NCBI GenBank assembly: GCA_937920545.1
Contig: CAKZUG010000109.1
Coordinates: 1-32,853 of the forward strand
DNA: 32,853 nt
Origin: an uncultured Saccharophagus sp.
Lineage (GTDB): Bacteria; Pseudomonadota; Gammaproteobacteria; Pseudomonadales; Cellvibrionaceae
Direction of reading: 5' to 3'
Each line of letters opens with the position of its first letter. The first letter of the stretch is position 1. Under the pieces are notes generated by a model. That model was not told where the DNA came from and did not search any database. It saw only the letters and a list, made by a program, of their open reading frames with translations. This document shows, in pieces, positions 26,198 to 32,853 of the stretch. A program made the position numbers and the translations under genes.

Positions 26198-27607
26198 TTA
26201 TGCTCGCCCAAATACATCTTCAAAGCGCACAATGTCATCTTCACCTAAATAACTACCGCTTTGCACTTCAATTAGCTCAAGCATGAGCTTACCTGGATTA
26301 GTTAAACGATGCTTCTCACCTAACGGAATATAAATAGATTGGTTTTCAGACAATAAGTGCTCTTCTTCACCTTTCTGCACAATCGCTGTACCCGACACCA
26401 CAATCCAATGTTCGGCCCGGTGATGATGCATTTGTAGGGATAGACTTGCGCCAGGCTTAACTTCAATCCGCTTTACCTGATGCCTAACACCCTCATCAAC
26501 AGAATCATAACTCCCCCATGGACGATATACTTTACGGTGTAAATTAGACTCACTGCGGTTATCTGCCTTTAATTTATCGACAATATCTTTGACTTTTTGC
26601 GCATCTTTTTTATGGGCAATAAGCAAACTATTATCGGTATCAACCACCATAATGTCTTTCATGCCAATAGCTGCAATTAAACGGTGCTCGCTAAACAACA
26701 ACGAGTCTTCACACTCGTGAGCAATAACGTCGCCATGACAAACATTACCCTGCTCGTCTTTATCACTACTTTCCCAGATAGATTCCCAGCTTCCTAAGTC
26801 GCTCCACTGAGCATCCAGCGGAATACACCAAGCTTTACTGGTTTTTTCCATTAAAGCGTAATCGATGGATACATCACGACATTGTGCAAAATCAGACTCA
26901 TTAAGGCGTATAAAATCAAGATCTAAAGCGCCACTCTCTAATGACTTCTCACATAATGTCGGAATTTGCGGCTCAAACTGCGCCAACTCATCTAAAAATG
27001 TTTGCGCCGAAAATACGAACATACCGCTATTCCAGAAATACTCACCGGAAGTAACATACCCCTTAGCTGTTTCAAGGTCGGGCTTTTCAACAAACTGTTT
27101 AATACCCGCACCTTCACTCGATGCCTCAATCGCGGCGTTAATATAACCGTAGCCCGTCTCAGGCTTGTTAGGCACGATCCCAAAAGCGACACAAAAACCT
27201 TGTTCAGCTTTAGAAATAGCTTTTGCAAGGGCCGTATCGAAAGAGACCTGATCTTTAATTTGATGGTCTGCAGGTAAAACAACTAAAATCGGGTTTTCAT
27301 GATGTTTCAGTGCCTCTAAAGCAGCGACGGCAATAGCTGGCGCAGTGTTACGACCTACAGGCTCCAAAATAATACGAGGTTTTGTATTACAGACCGTACT
27401 GGCCTGTTCTGCCACCATAAAACGCTGCTCATTATTACATACAATAATGGGTGCCTCATGACCAGACACACGACTTAACGTGTGCTCCAACATAGTTTTA
27501 TCGCCGTATAAATTATGTAACTGTTTTGGGTAGGCTTTTCTTGATTTTGGCCACAAGCGTGATCCACTCCCGCCAGATAGAACAACGGGAACAATAGTTG
27601 ATGTCAT
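26198..27607 (-). CDS. manC: Mannose-1-phosphate guanylyltransferase / mannose-6-phosphate isomerase
   Basis: This bifunctional type II enzyme makes GDP-mannose precursors for surface polysaccharide. The 469 residues split into an N-terminal nucleotidyltransferase with VVLSGGSGSRLWPKSRKAYPKQL at 8-30 and FVEKPD near 170, and a C-terminal cupin isomerase domain (about 350-460) with YRPWGSYDSVDEG, the metal site QMHHHRAEHWIVVSGTA and a final IEVQSGSYLGEDDIVRFEDVFGR. AlgA, CpsB/ManC and WbpW share this layout, so the polysaccharide is not identified by sequence alone. It lies between ihfB and the wecA-like gene. Confidence 0.93.
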   Translation of the reverse strand: MTSTIVPVVLSGGSGSRLWPKSRKAYPKQLHNLYGDKTMLEHTLSRVSGHEAPIIVCNNEQRFMVAEQASTVCNTKPRIILEPVGRNTAPAIAVAALEALKHHENPILVVLPADHQIKDQVSFDTALAKAISKAEQGFCVAFGIVPNKPETGYGYINAAIEASSEGAGIKQFVEKPDLETAKGYVTSGEYFWNSGMFVFSAQTFLDELAQFEPQIPTLCEKSLESGALDLDFIRLNESDFAQCRDVSIDYALMEKTSKAWCIPLDAQWSDLGSWESIWESSDKDEQGNVCHGDVIAHECEDSLLFSEHRLIAAIGMKDIMVVDTDNSLLIAHKKDAQKVKDIVDKLKADNRSESNLHRKVYRPWGSYDSVDEGVRHQVKRIEVKPGASLSLQMHHHRAEHWIVVSGTAIVQKGEEEHLLSENQSIYIPLGEKHRLTNPGKLMLELIEVQSGSYLGEDDIVRFEDVFGRA

Positions 27608-27639
27608 AAAATAATTACTCAGATGCCGTTTTTTATATT

Positions 27640-27685
27640 TAATGAGGGTCTAATTAATGAGAGCCTAATGAGAGTCTAATGGGTC
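27640..27685. repeat. 11-bp tandem repeat spanning the ihfB stop codon
   Basis: Units begin at 27640 (TAATGAGGGTC), 27655 (TAATGAGAGCC), 27666 (TAATGAGAGTC) and 27677 (shortened TAATGGGTC), with an extra TAAT at 27651-27654. The ihfB stop codon (27667-27665) falls at the junction of the second and third units, and the last residues of the protein are encoded within the repeat. Confidence 0.75.
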
Positions 27686-27958
27686 ATTAACGCGATCACG
27701 CATTTCTTTACCAGGTTTAAAATGAGGAACATACTTACCTTCAAGCATAACGGATTCGCCTGTTCTGGGATTTCTGCCCTGCCTAGGTGCGCGATAATGC
27801 AGTGAAAAGCTACCAAAACCTCGAATTTCAATACGCTTACCAGAGGCTAACGCTTTAGTCATTTGCTCGAGCATCAATTTCACAGCAAGTTCAACATCTT
27901 TTGTTGATAACTGCGTTTGACGGCCCGTCATATATTCGATTAATTCAGATTTTGTCAT
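27665..27958 (-). CDS. ihfB: Integration host factor beta subunit
   Basis: IhfB pairs with IhfA to form a DNA-bending protein used in transcription, replication and recombination. I start at ATG 27956-27958 (97 residues, [10 protein letters not shown]), which matches E. coli IhfB exactly in its first residues and has an AGGTTGG ribosome site. An in-frame TTG two codons earlier is unlikely. The beta-arm and core motif [26 protein letters not shown] contains the intercalating proline region, followed by [15 protein letters not shown]. The C-terminal tail DPLDSH differs from the family end and is encoded within an 11-bp tandem repeat. In many gammaproteobacteria ihfB follows rpsA; here it does not. 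Confidence 0.96.
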   Translation of the reverse strand: MTKSELIEYMTGRQTQLSTKDVELAVKLMLEQMTKALASGKRIEIRGFGSFSLHYRAPRQGRNPRTGESVMLEGKYVPHFKPGKEMRDRVNDPLDSH

Positions 27959-28111
27959 AAACAACCAACCTACACATTATGCCAGCATTCACTGTATGCC
28001 TACACATACGCAACGGCACATGAAACATCCAGCAAAAACAAAATATAAACGCCAAATTGCGTCTTAAAATAAGGGTTTAAGTATATATTAAATACGACAT
28101 ATAACCAGCAC

Positions 28112-28453
28112 CTACTTTTTACGCCTATAAAAATACCAAACACCCGATATTACAGTAGTAACTAGGCAGGCTATAATCAGGGTCGACATGAGCGGCAACC
28201 CAGCGCGACTAAAATCGGCACCACTGACAAATAAACCCTCGATGCTCATTGCAACTACAGCTGGGGCCAAATACCCCGCTGTACCATCAACATACCAAGG
28301 CATAAATAATAAAACAGCCACCACCGTGCGCAATAATAACCTAATCACCATCGGCGATATTTTGGCAGTAATCATCCACCAACAATAAAAGCACATTAAG
28401 CCACCAAGCAAATAAGCTCCCCACGCCATCAAATATTCGTTTTGTGTAAACAT
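28112..28453 (-). CDS. Unknown small membrane protein (four predicted helices)
   Basis: I do not recognise this 113-residue protein. It is very hydrophobic, with likely membrane helices at about 9-28, 36-53, 62-80 and 85-107, and a basic C-terminal end YFYRRKK that should face the cytoplasm. Aromatic and small residues dominate the first helix (GAYLLGGLMCFYCWWM), and an ISPMVIRLLLR stretch precedes the second. It is divergent from phnN, with 68 bases between the starts, and lies 153 bases upstream of ihfB on the same strand. No functional residues stand out. Confidence 0.7.
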   Translation of the reverse strand: MFTQNEYLMAWGAYLLGGLMCFYCWWMITAKISPMVIRLLLRTVVAVLLFMPWYVDGTAGYLAPAVVAMSIEGLFVSGADFSRAGLPLMSTLIIACLVTTVISGVWYFYRRKK

Positions 28454-28521
28454 AATTTACCTTAACATACCGCCTTAAACATGAGCCGCCTTACGCAGTC
28501 ACAAAAGAGTAATTATACCAT

Positions 28522-29118
28522 ATGTCTCAATCAAACACGTCAGCTACCGCACCAATAAAAACCACACCAAGCGGACAACTCTTTTACGTTATGGGCGCAT
28601 CTGGAGCAGGCAAAGACAGCATCATAAATTATGCTAAATCTTATATCAGCCATATACACCCTATTGCCTTTAGCCACCGCTATATTACCCGCCCAAACAC
28701 AACGGGAGCTGAAAACCATATTGCATTAACACGCAACGTGTTTGCATTAAGATGCCAACATCACTGCTTTGCATTAAGCTGGCATAGCCACAAAACCCAC
28801 TATGGAATCGGTATCGAAATAAACCAATGGATGAAAGAAGGATTAAACGTAGTTATTAATGGTTCGCGTGCGCACCTACATCAAGCAATCAAACACTACC
28901 CAATGCTTATACCTATTATGATTGAAGCCAATAAAGAGGTTTTATTAGAAAGGCTAACGCAACGGGGGCGAGAATCCGCTCAACATATCCAACAGCGCAT
29001 AGCCCACTCTCAAACACTCACACTTAACCACCCCGCCAACATGCTCACCATTAGCAATAACGGCACATTACAAGCGGCAGGCAATGCGTTTATCAACATG
29101 CTACTTTCTCATTGCTAG
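28522..29118 (+). CDS. phnN: Ribose 1,5-bisphosphate phosphokinase (PhnN), orphan
   Basis: PhnN phosphorylates ribose 1,5-bisphosphate to PRPP, in E. coli as the last step of the C-P lyase pathway. The 198-residue protein has the P-loop YVMGASGAGKDS (22-33), where the Asp after GK is typical of PhnN, then SHRYITRPNTTGAENHIAL, the FALSWHSHKTHYGIG loop and the lid segment RLTQRGRES. These follow guanylate-kinase-like PhnN proteins rather than true Gmk, whose conserved SRxMRxxE-type region is missing. No other phn genes are visible, so it may act as a stand-alone PRPP salvage enzyme. The first 16 residues are Ser/Thr-rich and precede the fold. Confidence 0.85.
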   Translation: MSQSNTSATAPIKTTPSGQLFYVMGASGAGKDSIINYAKSYISHIHPIAFSHRYITRPNTTGAENHIALTRNVFALRCQHHCFALSWHSHKTHYGIGIEINQWMKEGLNVVINGSRAHLHQAIKHYPMLIPIMIEANKEVLLERLTQRGRESAQHIQQRIAHSQTLTLNHPANMLTISNNGTLQAAGNAFINMLLSHC

Positions 29119-29516
29119 GCAAAATACCTGTGTGAGGCTCTAAAATTAAGAAGCTATTAGCAAGACACAAAGAAAGAATACCCTTGGGTATGAGGCCATC
29201 AGAGGCAGAATGCCGACGCAGAACGTATAGCGATATATTGACAGCGCGTATCATACTCAAGGGGATTCTTTTCAACTGTTGCGGTAGTATGCTGTATGAG
29301 ACGATAATAGAATTGACCAGATAGATGATAAATCTGCGCAATGAAAAGCTAAAAAGCTAACGTAATACAAAAGCTTAAAAGTTAACACAAGGTGTATTAC
29401 AAAGCGATCCACAGGCAAACACACTAAATACGCAGTAAACCACACACTAAAATAGCCTTATATTAATAGTTAATTGAGGTTATTTGACCGCGCATCAAAC
29501 GTATATCAAACATTTA
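29119..29516. other. Gene-free stretch between phnN and the MAPEG gene
   Basis: This 398-base interval lies between the convergent phnN and MAPEG genes. It holds the 99-bp inverted-repeat element at 29173-29271, and an exact 8-bp inverted repeat GTAATACA/TGTATTAC (29362-29369 and 29393-29400). An 82-codon minus-strand frame (29093-29341) runs into the end of phnN and looks non-coding. No terminator of the usual GC-stem plus T-run form was seen next to either gene. Confidence 0.5.
29173..29271. repeat. 99-bp element with 21-bp imperfect terminal inverted repeats
   Basis: The left arm (29173-29193, beginning AAAGAATACCC) and right arm (29251-29271, ending GGGATTCTTT) match as inverted repeats at 19 of 21 positions, around a 57-base centre. 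Folded as + strand RNA, one of the two mismatches becomes a G-U pair, so the + transcript folds better. The centre has a small GGCA/TGCC hairpin. It could be a miniature inverted-repeat element, a structured 3' end of phnN mRNA or a small RNA. Confidence 0.5.
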
Positions 29517-29921
29517 TTAAAAATACACAGCCACAATTAAAACCAGCCACAGCGCCACTACACACATAAGCGCCAACCAAAATGCCAGCATACGATGCGT
29601 AACGCGGTTATAAGTTAAATGCACATACGCATGCGCCGCACGAAAAAACACAAACAACCACGCTATCACTGCCCCCGAAGCGCTCTCTATCCCTAGCGCC
29701 AAATACGCTAAACACACCACATAAAACAACATGGGAATTTCAAACTGATTATTGAGGTTACGTGTTGTGATCAGTACACGATTTGGCACCGACTCACCCG
29801 ACATAGATTTAAAATACGCCATGGTGAGCGTACCCTGCTTCACACTTTGCACTCGCGCCTGAAAAGCGATAGCACCCACTATTAATGTTAATACCACCAT
29901 CGCAAAAACGGGTAAAAGCAT
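29517..29921 (-). CDS. MAPEG-family membrane protein
   Basis: This 134-residue inner-membrane protein has four predicted helices (about 1-22, 58-78, 80-98 and 108-132). The pattern of the MAPEG superfamily is seen in RNLNNQFEIPMLFYVVCLAYLALG and FRAAHAYVHLTYNRVTHRM: an Asn-x-x-Glu/Gln-like element in the first loop and the Arg-rich YxxTxNxxxxR segment that binds glutathione in eukaryotic members. Bacterial proteins of this kind are mostly uncharacterised, and a glutathione-related function is not shown. The ATG has a GAGTAAGT ribosome site. Confidence 0.82.
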   Translation of the reverse strand: MLLPVFAMVVLTLIVGAIAFQARVQSVKQGTLTMAYFKSMSGESVPNRVLITTRNLNNQFEIPMLFYVVCLAYLALGIESASGAVIAWLFVFFRAAHAYVHLTYNRVTHRMLAFWLALMCVVALWLVLIVAVYF

Positions 29922-30652
29922 ACTTACTCCTCAGATACACAATACACAACAAACACAACAAACATAATCGTAACGCCTTAAAAACAGGGTTTACCAAATA
30001 CTGCATAAGCCAGAAGAACTAAATAAGCAAAACGCTAACTTGAGGCCACTATTCTAGCCCACGGTTCAAAATTTATATCATCCACTCTACAGACGAGCTA
30101 ATCGCGATAAAAATGGTAAGTACCGATCACCGCTAGACTCATACAAAAATGGGCATGTACACACCCCAAAACAAATCTAAAAAATAACACTTAAAAGTAC
30201 TTCAAAGCTGCAATGTAAATAATAACCTGTTTTTTAACGCCGTTAACCCATAGCTCCTTTTACGGATAATCATACCGCTTTAAGGTGTTCTTCTGCCATT
30301 GTGTCGTATTTCCTAGCAGAGCTCACTTGCTTACAAATTATTCTCGCACTCAAACTAAACAATTATATGACATAACAAACATTCATCATAAAACACAAAC
30401 AACATACTCGCTGCTTAAGCCCGTTAATTATTTATAGAAGATTTTTAATACCAGCACTATTTTGCCAAAAAATATTGTATCTTGAATGTCTAGAATTAAT
30501 TCGATATTACGAAACAGTGGGTTCAGTTTACTGAGAAAAAAGGGATAGGGATAAACAAAGAAATGCTTCATCTTCAGGGGCACTTCACACAAACAGAACA
30601 TTAACCTTAAAAGAAATCATGTTTAGTTATGTAACACACCTTTTATAAAGTC
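29922..30652. other. AT-rich gene-free stretch
   Basis: About 730 bases between the MAPEG start and the terminator of the RTX gene contain no frame with coding character on either strand. It must include the MAPEG promoter. An exact dyad TTAACG-C-CGTTAA lies at 30234-30246. A short minus-strand frame near 30275-30360 ends ARKYDTMAEEHLKAV and might be the tail of a decayed gene. No insertion-sequence ends were recognised. Confidence 0.5.
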
Positions 30653-30653
30653 T

Positions 30654-30691
30654 AAATAAAAACGCCTTGCAACATAATTTGTTACAAGGCG
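30654..30691 (-). terminator. Intrinsic terminator of the RTX gene
   Basis: CGCCTTGCAAC (30663-30673) and GTTACAAGGCG (30681-30691) pair at 10 of 11 positions with a 7-base loop. On the minus strand the stem is followed by TTTTTATTTA. It lies about 30 bases after the stop codon. Confidence 0.85.
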
Positions 30692-30720
30692 ATCAAAAGG
30701 TATTGATTAACAATCAACGA

Positions 30721-32853
30721 TTATATGTTTTGCCAAGTTTGAGCTAAAATTGGCTGCAACTCATCTTTAGCATCTTGAGAAATAATACTACCAGCACCGC
30801 TAGGCACATTGTAAGAAGCCATGGCTGTTACCAATTGTTCTACTTGGCTGTTAAGTAACACTGAAGAACCTACTTCAATTCGGTCAAGCTGATAGGCATC
30901 CCCTTTGTACCAGTCATGAACAATAACTTTATCATTGGTACCTTCAACGGTAATCTCCAAATGCTTATCTTTTCGATTAAACCATAAATTTTCAACATCA
31001 GCACCTTCAAATTTAGCAACATCTACACTGTTAGCATTGGTATCATGGTTGTAAATTCTGGATAAACCATCACCAGAATCAAATAAGTAAGTATCGCTAC
31101 CACCGTTACCATGTAAGCGATCATTATGGCCTTTACCACCACGTAAAATATCATTACCCGTGCCACCAAAAAGCGCATCACTACCATCACCACCAAAGAG
31201 GTTATCGTTACCGCTACTACCACGTAGGCCATCGTCACCCGCGCCGCCGTTTAAAGTATCGTGTCCCGCACCACCAATGAGATCATCATCGCCCTCACCG
31301 CCATTAAGCTCATCGTTGCCAACGTTGCCATAGAGTTCATCTTTACCTTCGCCGCCATATAGCGTGTCGTTGCCGCGGTCACCATTGAGCCTGTCATCAC
31401 CTTTATTGCCATAGAGCTTATCACTACCATGACTACCGCTAATTGTGTCGTCACCGCTGTCACCATTTAACGTATCGTTACCACGGGTGCCATTAAGCAC
31501 CATATTTTCAGCTTCGACTTCAGGTTCAGGCTCAACTTCAGGTTCAGGCTCAACTTCAACCTGTTCTTGAGCGGCATCATTGCTATCTATGTCGTTACTA
31601 TTACTTGTATCAGTAGTCGTTTCGCTTTGCGTTTCGGTTGATACTTTCGCTTTAAGTGTGTCAATATCCCACACCGTTCCATCAGCAAATTCAACGACAT
31701 CTAATTCGTAATCAGCACTGTCAAAAAACTGAGAGACGGTAATAACCTCGCCCGTGCTTTGCAACGTAAGCAACAAATCACTATTTAATTGTGTAGTAAG
31801 TACGTCACTTGGGTTAATACCTTCATCAAAACGCAGTACGTCTTTACTTTGAGAGCTAGTGTCAAAATTGTTTATCTTTGTATTGCCCTCACCCAAACCA
31901 AATAAGTAAGTATCATTACCTTTATCGGCTTTTAGGCTGTCATTTACGCCTGTACCACCGCGCAAAATATCATTACCTTTTCCACCAAATATATGATCAC
32001 TACCGGCTCCGCCGTTGAGGGTATCATTGCCTACGCCGCCATAAAGGTAATCGTTACCTTCATTACCATATAGCGTGTCATTGCCATTATCACCGTTGAG
32101 TTTATCGTTACCTTTATCGCCATAAAGCTTGTCACTGCCATGACTTCCACTAATTATATCGTCACCCATGCCACCGTTAAGAGTATCATTACGGCCAGTG
32201 CCATTAAGTACTAGATTTTCAATTTCTACTTCGTTGTGATTCGCATCATTATTATCTGAGTTGTTATCGCTCGTATCAGTAGTTGTTTCATCTTCTGTTT
32301 CGGCTAATACTTTTCTTTTAAGTGTGTCAGTATCCCATACAGTGCCATCAGAAAATTCAACGGCATTTAATTCGTACTCAACACGATCAAAGAACTGAGT
32401 GACTGTAATAACCTCACCTGTACTTTGCAAAGTAAGTAACAAATCGTTGTTCAAACGTGTTGTGGATACGTCACTTGAATTGATACCCTCATCAAAGCGC
32501 AGAACATCATTACTCAAAGTATTAGTATCATAATTATCTACCTTGGTATTACCTTCACCCGAACCAAATAAATAAGTATCACTCCCTTCATTACCTTCAA
32601 GTATGTCATCTACGCCAGCACCACCACGAAGAATGTCGTTTCCAGCTCCGCCTAAAAGTGTATCGCTACCTAATCCACCATGAAGAACGTCATCGCCAGC
32701 ATCGCCATATATAGTATCGTCGCCCGCACCCCCATTAAGATTATCGTTACCACCAGCACCGTGTATCGTATCGCTACCTCCTAGTGCGTCTATGGTATCG
32801 GCAATGTTATACCCGGTAATGACATCTGCCTCGTCAGTTGTGACCTGAGCGAT
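30721..32853 (-). CDS. RTX calcium-binding protein, C-terminal 710 residues (start beyond right edge)
   Basis: The frame is open to the right edge, so the true start is outside the window; the TTG at 32517 is internal. The product is a secreted RTX protein with many GGxGxDxUx nonapeptides (for example GGAGNDILR, GNDTLYGGEG) that form calcium-binding beta-rolls once outside the cell. Modules repeat: an RTX block, then NxKInNfDT, DVLRFDEGIN, LLLTLQSTGEVITV and VEFaDGTVWD, then an acidic linker. Two copies are 222 residues apart and a third, divergent one (VDVAKFEGADVENLWF) follows. One linker is VEPEPEVEPEPEV. The end SQVEQLVTAMASYNVPSGAGS plus ELQPILAQTWQNI resembles the C-terminal region of haemolysin-type calcium-binding proteins exported by type I systems. 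It is not shown whether the exporter at 3280-5397 handles it. Confidence 0.9.
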   Translation of the reverse strand: MAQVTTDEADVITGYNIADTIDALGGSDTIHGAGGNDNLNGGAGDDTIYGDAGDDVLHGGLGSDTLLGGAGNDILRGGAGVDDILEGNEGSDTYLFGSGEGNTKVDNYDTNTLSNDVLRFDEGINSSDVSTTRLNNDLLLTLQSTGEVITVTQFFDRVEYELNAVEFSDGTVWDTDTLKRKVLAETEDETTTDTSDNNSDNNDANHNEVEIENLVLNGTGRNDTLNGGMGDDIISGSHGSDKLYGDKGNDKLNGDNGNDTLYGNEGNDYLYGGVGNDTLNGGAGSDHIFGGKGNDILRGGTGVNDSLKADKGNDTYLFGLGEGNTKINNFDTSSQSKDVLRFDEGINPSDVLTTQLNSDLLLTLQSTGEVITVSQFFDSADYELDVVEFADGTVWDIDTLKAKVSTETQSETTTDTSNSNDIDSNDAAQEQVEVEPEPEVEPEPEVEAENMVLNGTRGNDTLNGDSGDDTISGSHGSDKLYGNKGDDRLNGDRGNDTLYGGEGKDELYGNVGNDELNGGEGDDDLIGGAGHDTLNGGAGDDGLRGSSGNDNLFGGDGSDALFGGTGNDILRGGKGHNDRLHGNGGSDTYLFDSGDGLSRIYNHDTNANSVDVAKFEGADVENLWFNRKDKHLEITVEGTNDKVIVHDWYKGDAYQLDRIEVGSSVLLNSQVEQLVTAMASYNVPSGAGSIISQDAKDELQPILAQTWQNI
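31177..32508 (-). repeat. Tandem modules of the RTX protein (about 666 bp each)
   Basis: The module starting DVLRFDEGIN at 32508 recurs at 31842, an offset of exactly 666 bases (222 codons). The downstream copy carries the next RTX block, and a third, diverged start (VDVAKFEG) appears at about 31023 after a longer block. Conserved stretches such as LLLTLQSTGEVITV and LNGT-NDTLNG are nearly identical between copies. The end coordinate of the second unit is approximate. Confidence 0.65.
31517..31552 (-). repeat. 18-bp direct tandem repeat in the acidic linker
   Basis: ACTTCAGGTTCAGGCTCA occurs twice in direct succession (31517-31534, 31535-31552) and is in frame, encoding the Glu-Pro repeat EPEPEV twice. 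Repeat number could change without a frameshift. Confidence 0.8.

Noticed and set aside
28522..29118. Guanylate kinase as the identity of the phnN gene
   Set aside because: The P-loop GASGAGKDS with Asp after GK, and the lack of the conserved GMP-binding segment of Gmk, favour PhnN.
29093..29341. 82-codon minus-strand frame near the end of phnN
   Set aside because: It overlaps phnN, crosses the inverted-repeat element, and has no recognisable domain or convincing ribosome site.
31023..31466. Minus-strand frames inside the RTX gene and an impression of a CRISPR-like array
   Set aside because: The regular spacing comes from nonapeptide RTX coding repeats. The repeats vary in sequence, spacers are absent, and the main reading frame is open throughout.
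32515..32517. TTG at 32517 as the start of the RTX gene
   Set aside because: The frame continues open to the right edge with clear RTX repeats (GGAGND-type), so this codon is internal.

Overview
The window looks like a chromosomal segment from a free-living, probably marine gammaproteobacterium. The main evidence is gene order. gltA stands divergent from sdhCDAB-sucAB-lpd-sucCD with lpd between sucB and sucC, and pncC-recA-recX sit together. Both arrangements are those of Pseudomonas and related lineages such as the Cellvibrionales. The DNA is moderately AT-rich and the intergenic regions are strongly so. Genus-level placement is inference. Apart from gltA, phnN and two small proteins, every gene is on the minus strand.

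Left edge to 5.4 kb: a LapA-type secretion and adhesion locus read right to left. It has a type I secretion permease/ATPase with a degenerate C39 domain, an HlyD-family adaptor, a TolC-family outer-membrane protein, and the first 148 residues of an adhesin that runs off the left edge. The adhesin begins with a retention module carrying a PAAG di-alanine motif, the expected cut site of a LapG protease. A LapG-type protease is encoded about 19 kb away at 24.3-24.9 kb, so the secretion machine, substrate N-terminus and release protease are all in the window. No c-di-GMP receptor (LapD) is visible.

5.7-10.8 kb: small conserved housekeeping genes. These are recX, recA (with a clear SOS box and promoter), pncC, a DUF2788 membrane protein, a membrane-anchored retropepsin-like protease, mazG, a 50-residue DUF2256 zinc-ribbon-like protein and a DUF4156 lipoprotein.

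10.9-24.2 kb: the oxidative TCA block, giving citrate synthase, succinate dehydrogenase, 2-oxoglutarate dehydrogenase (E1, E2, E3) and succinyl-CoA synthetase. Terminator-like hairpins lie in the sdhC leader, between sdhA and sdhB, between sdhB and sucA, after sucB, after lpd and after sucD. The block is therefore probably several adjustable transcription units rather than one flat operon.

24.2-30 kb: lapG, a WecA-like sugar-phosphate transferase, a ManC/AlgA-type bifunctional mannose enzyme, ihfB, an unknown small membrane protein, an orphan phnN and a MAPEG-family membrane protein. wecA and manC point to surface polysaccharide synthesis next to the adhesion-release protease.

30-32.85 kb: an almost empty AT-rich stretch, then the C-terminal 710 residues of a modular RTX calcium-binding protein that enters from the right edge. 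The most interesting leads are the complete Lap circuit without lapD, the terminator/promoter arrangement between sdhB and sucA, short tandem duplications lying exactly on stop codons (the adaptor gene, lapG, ihfB), and a 99-bp inverted-repeat element near 29.2 kb.
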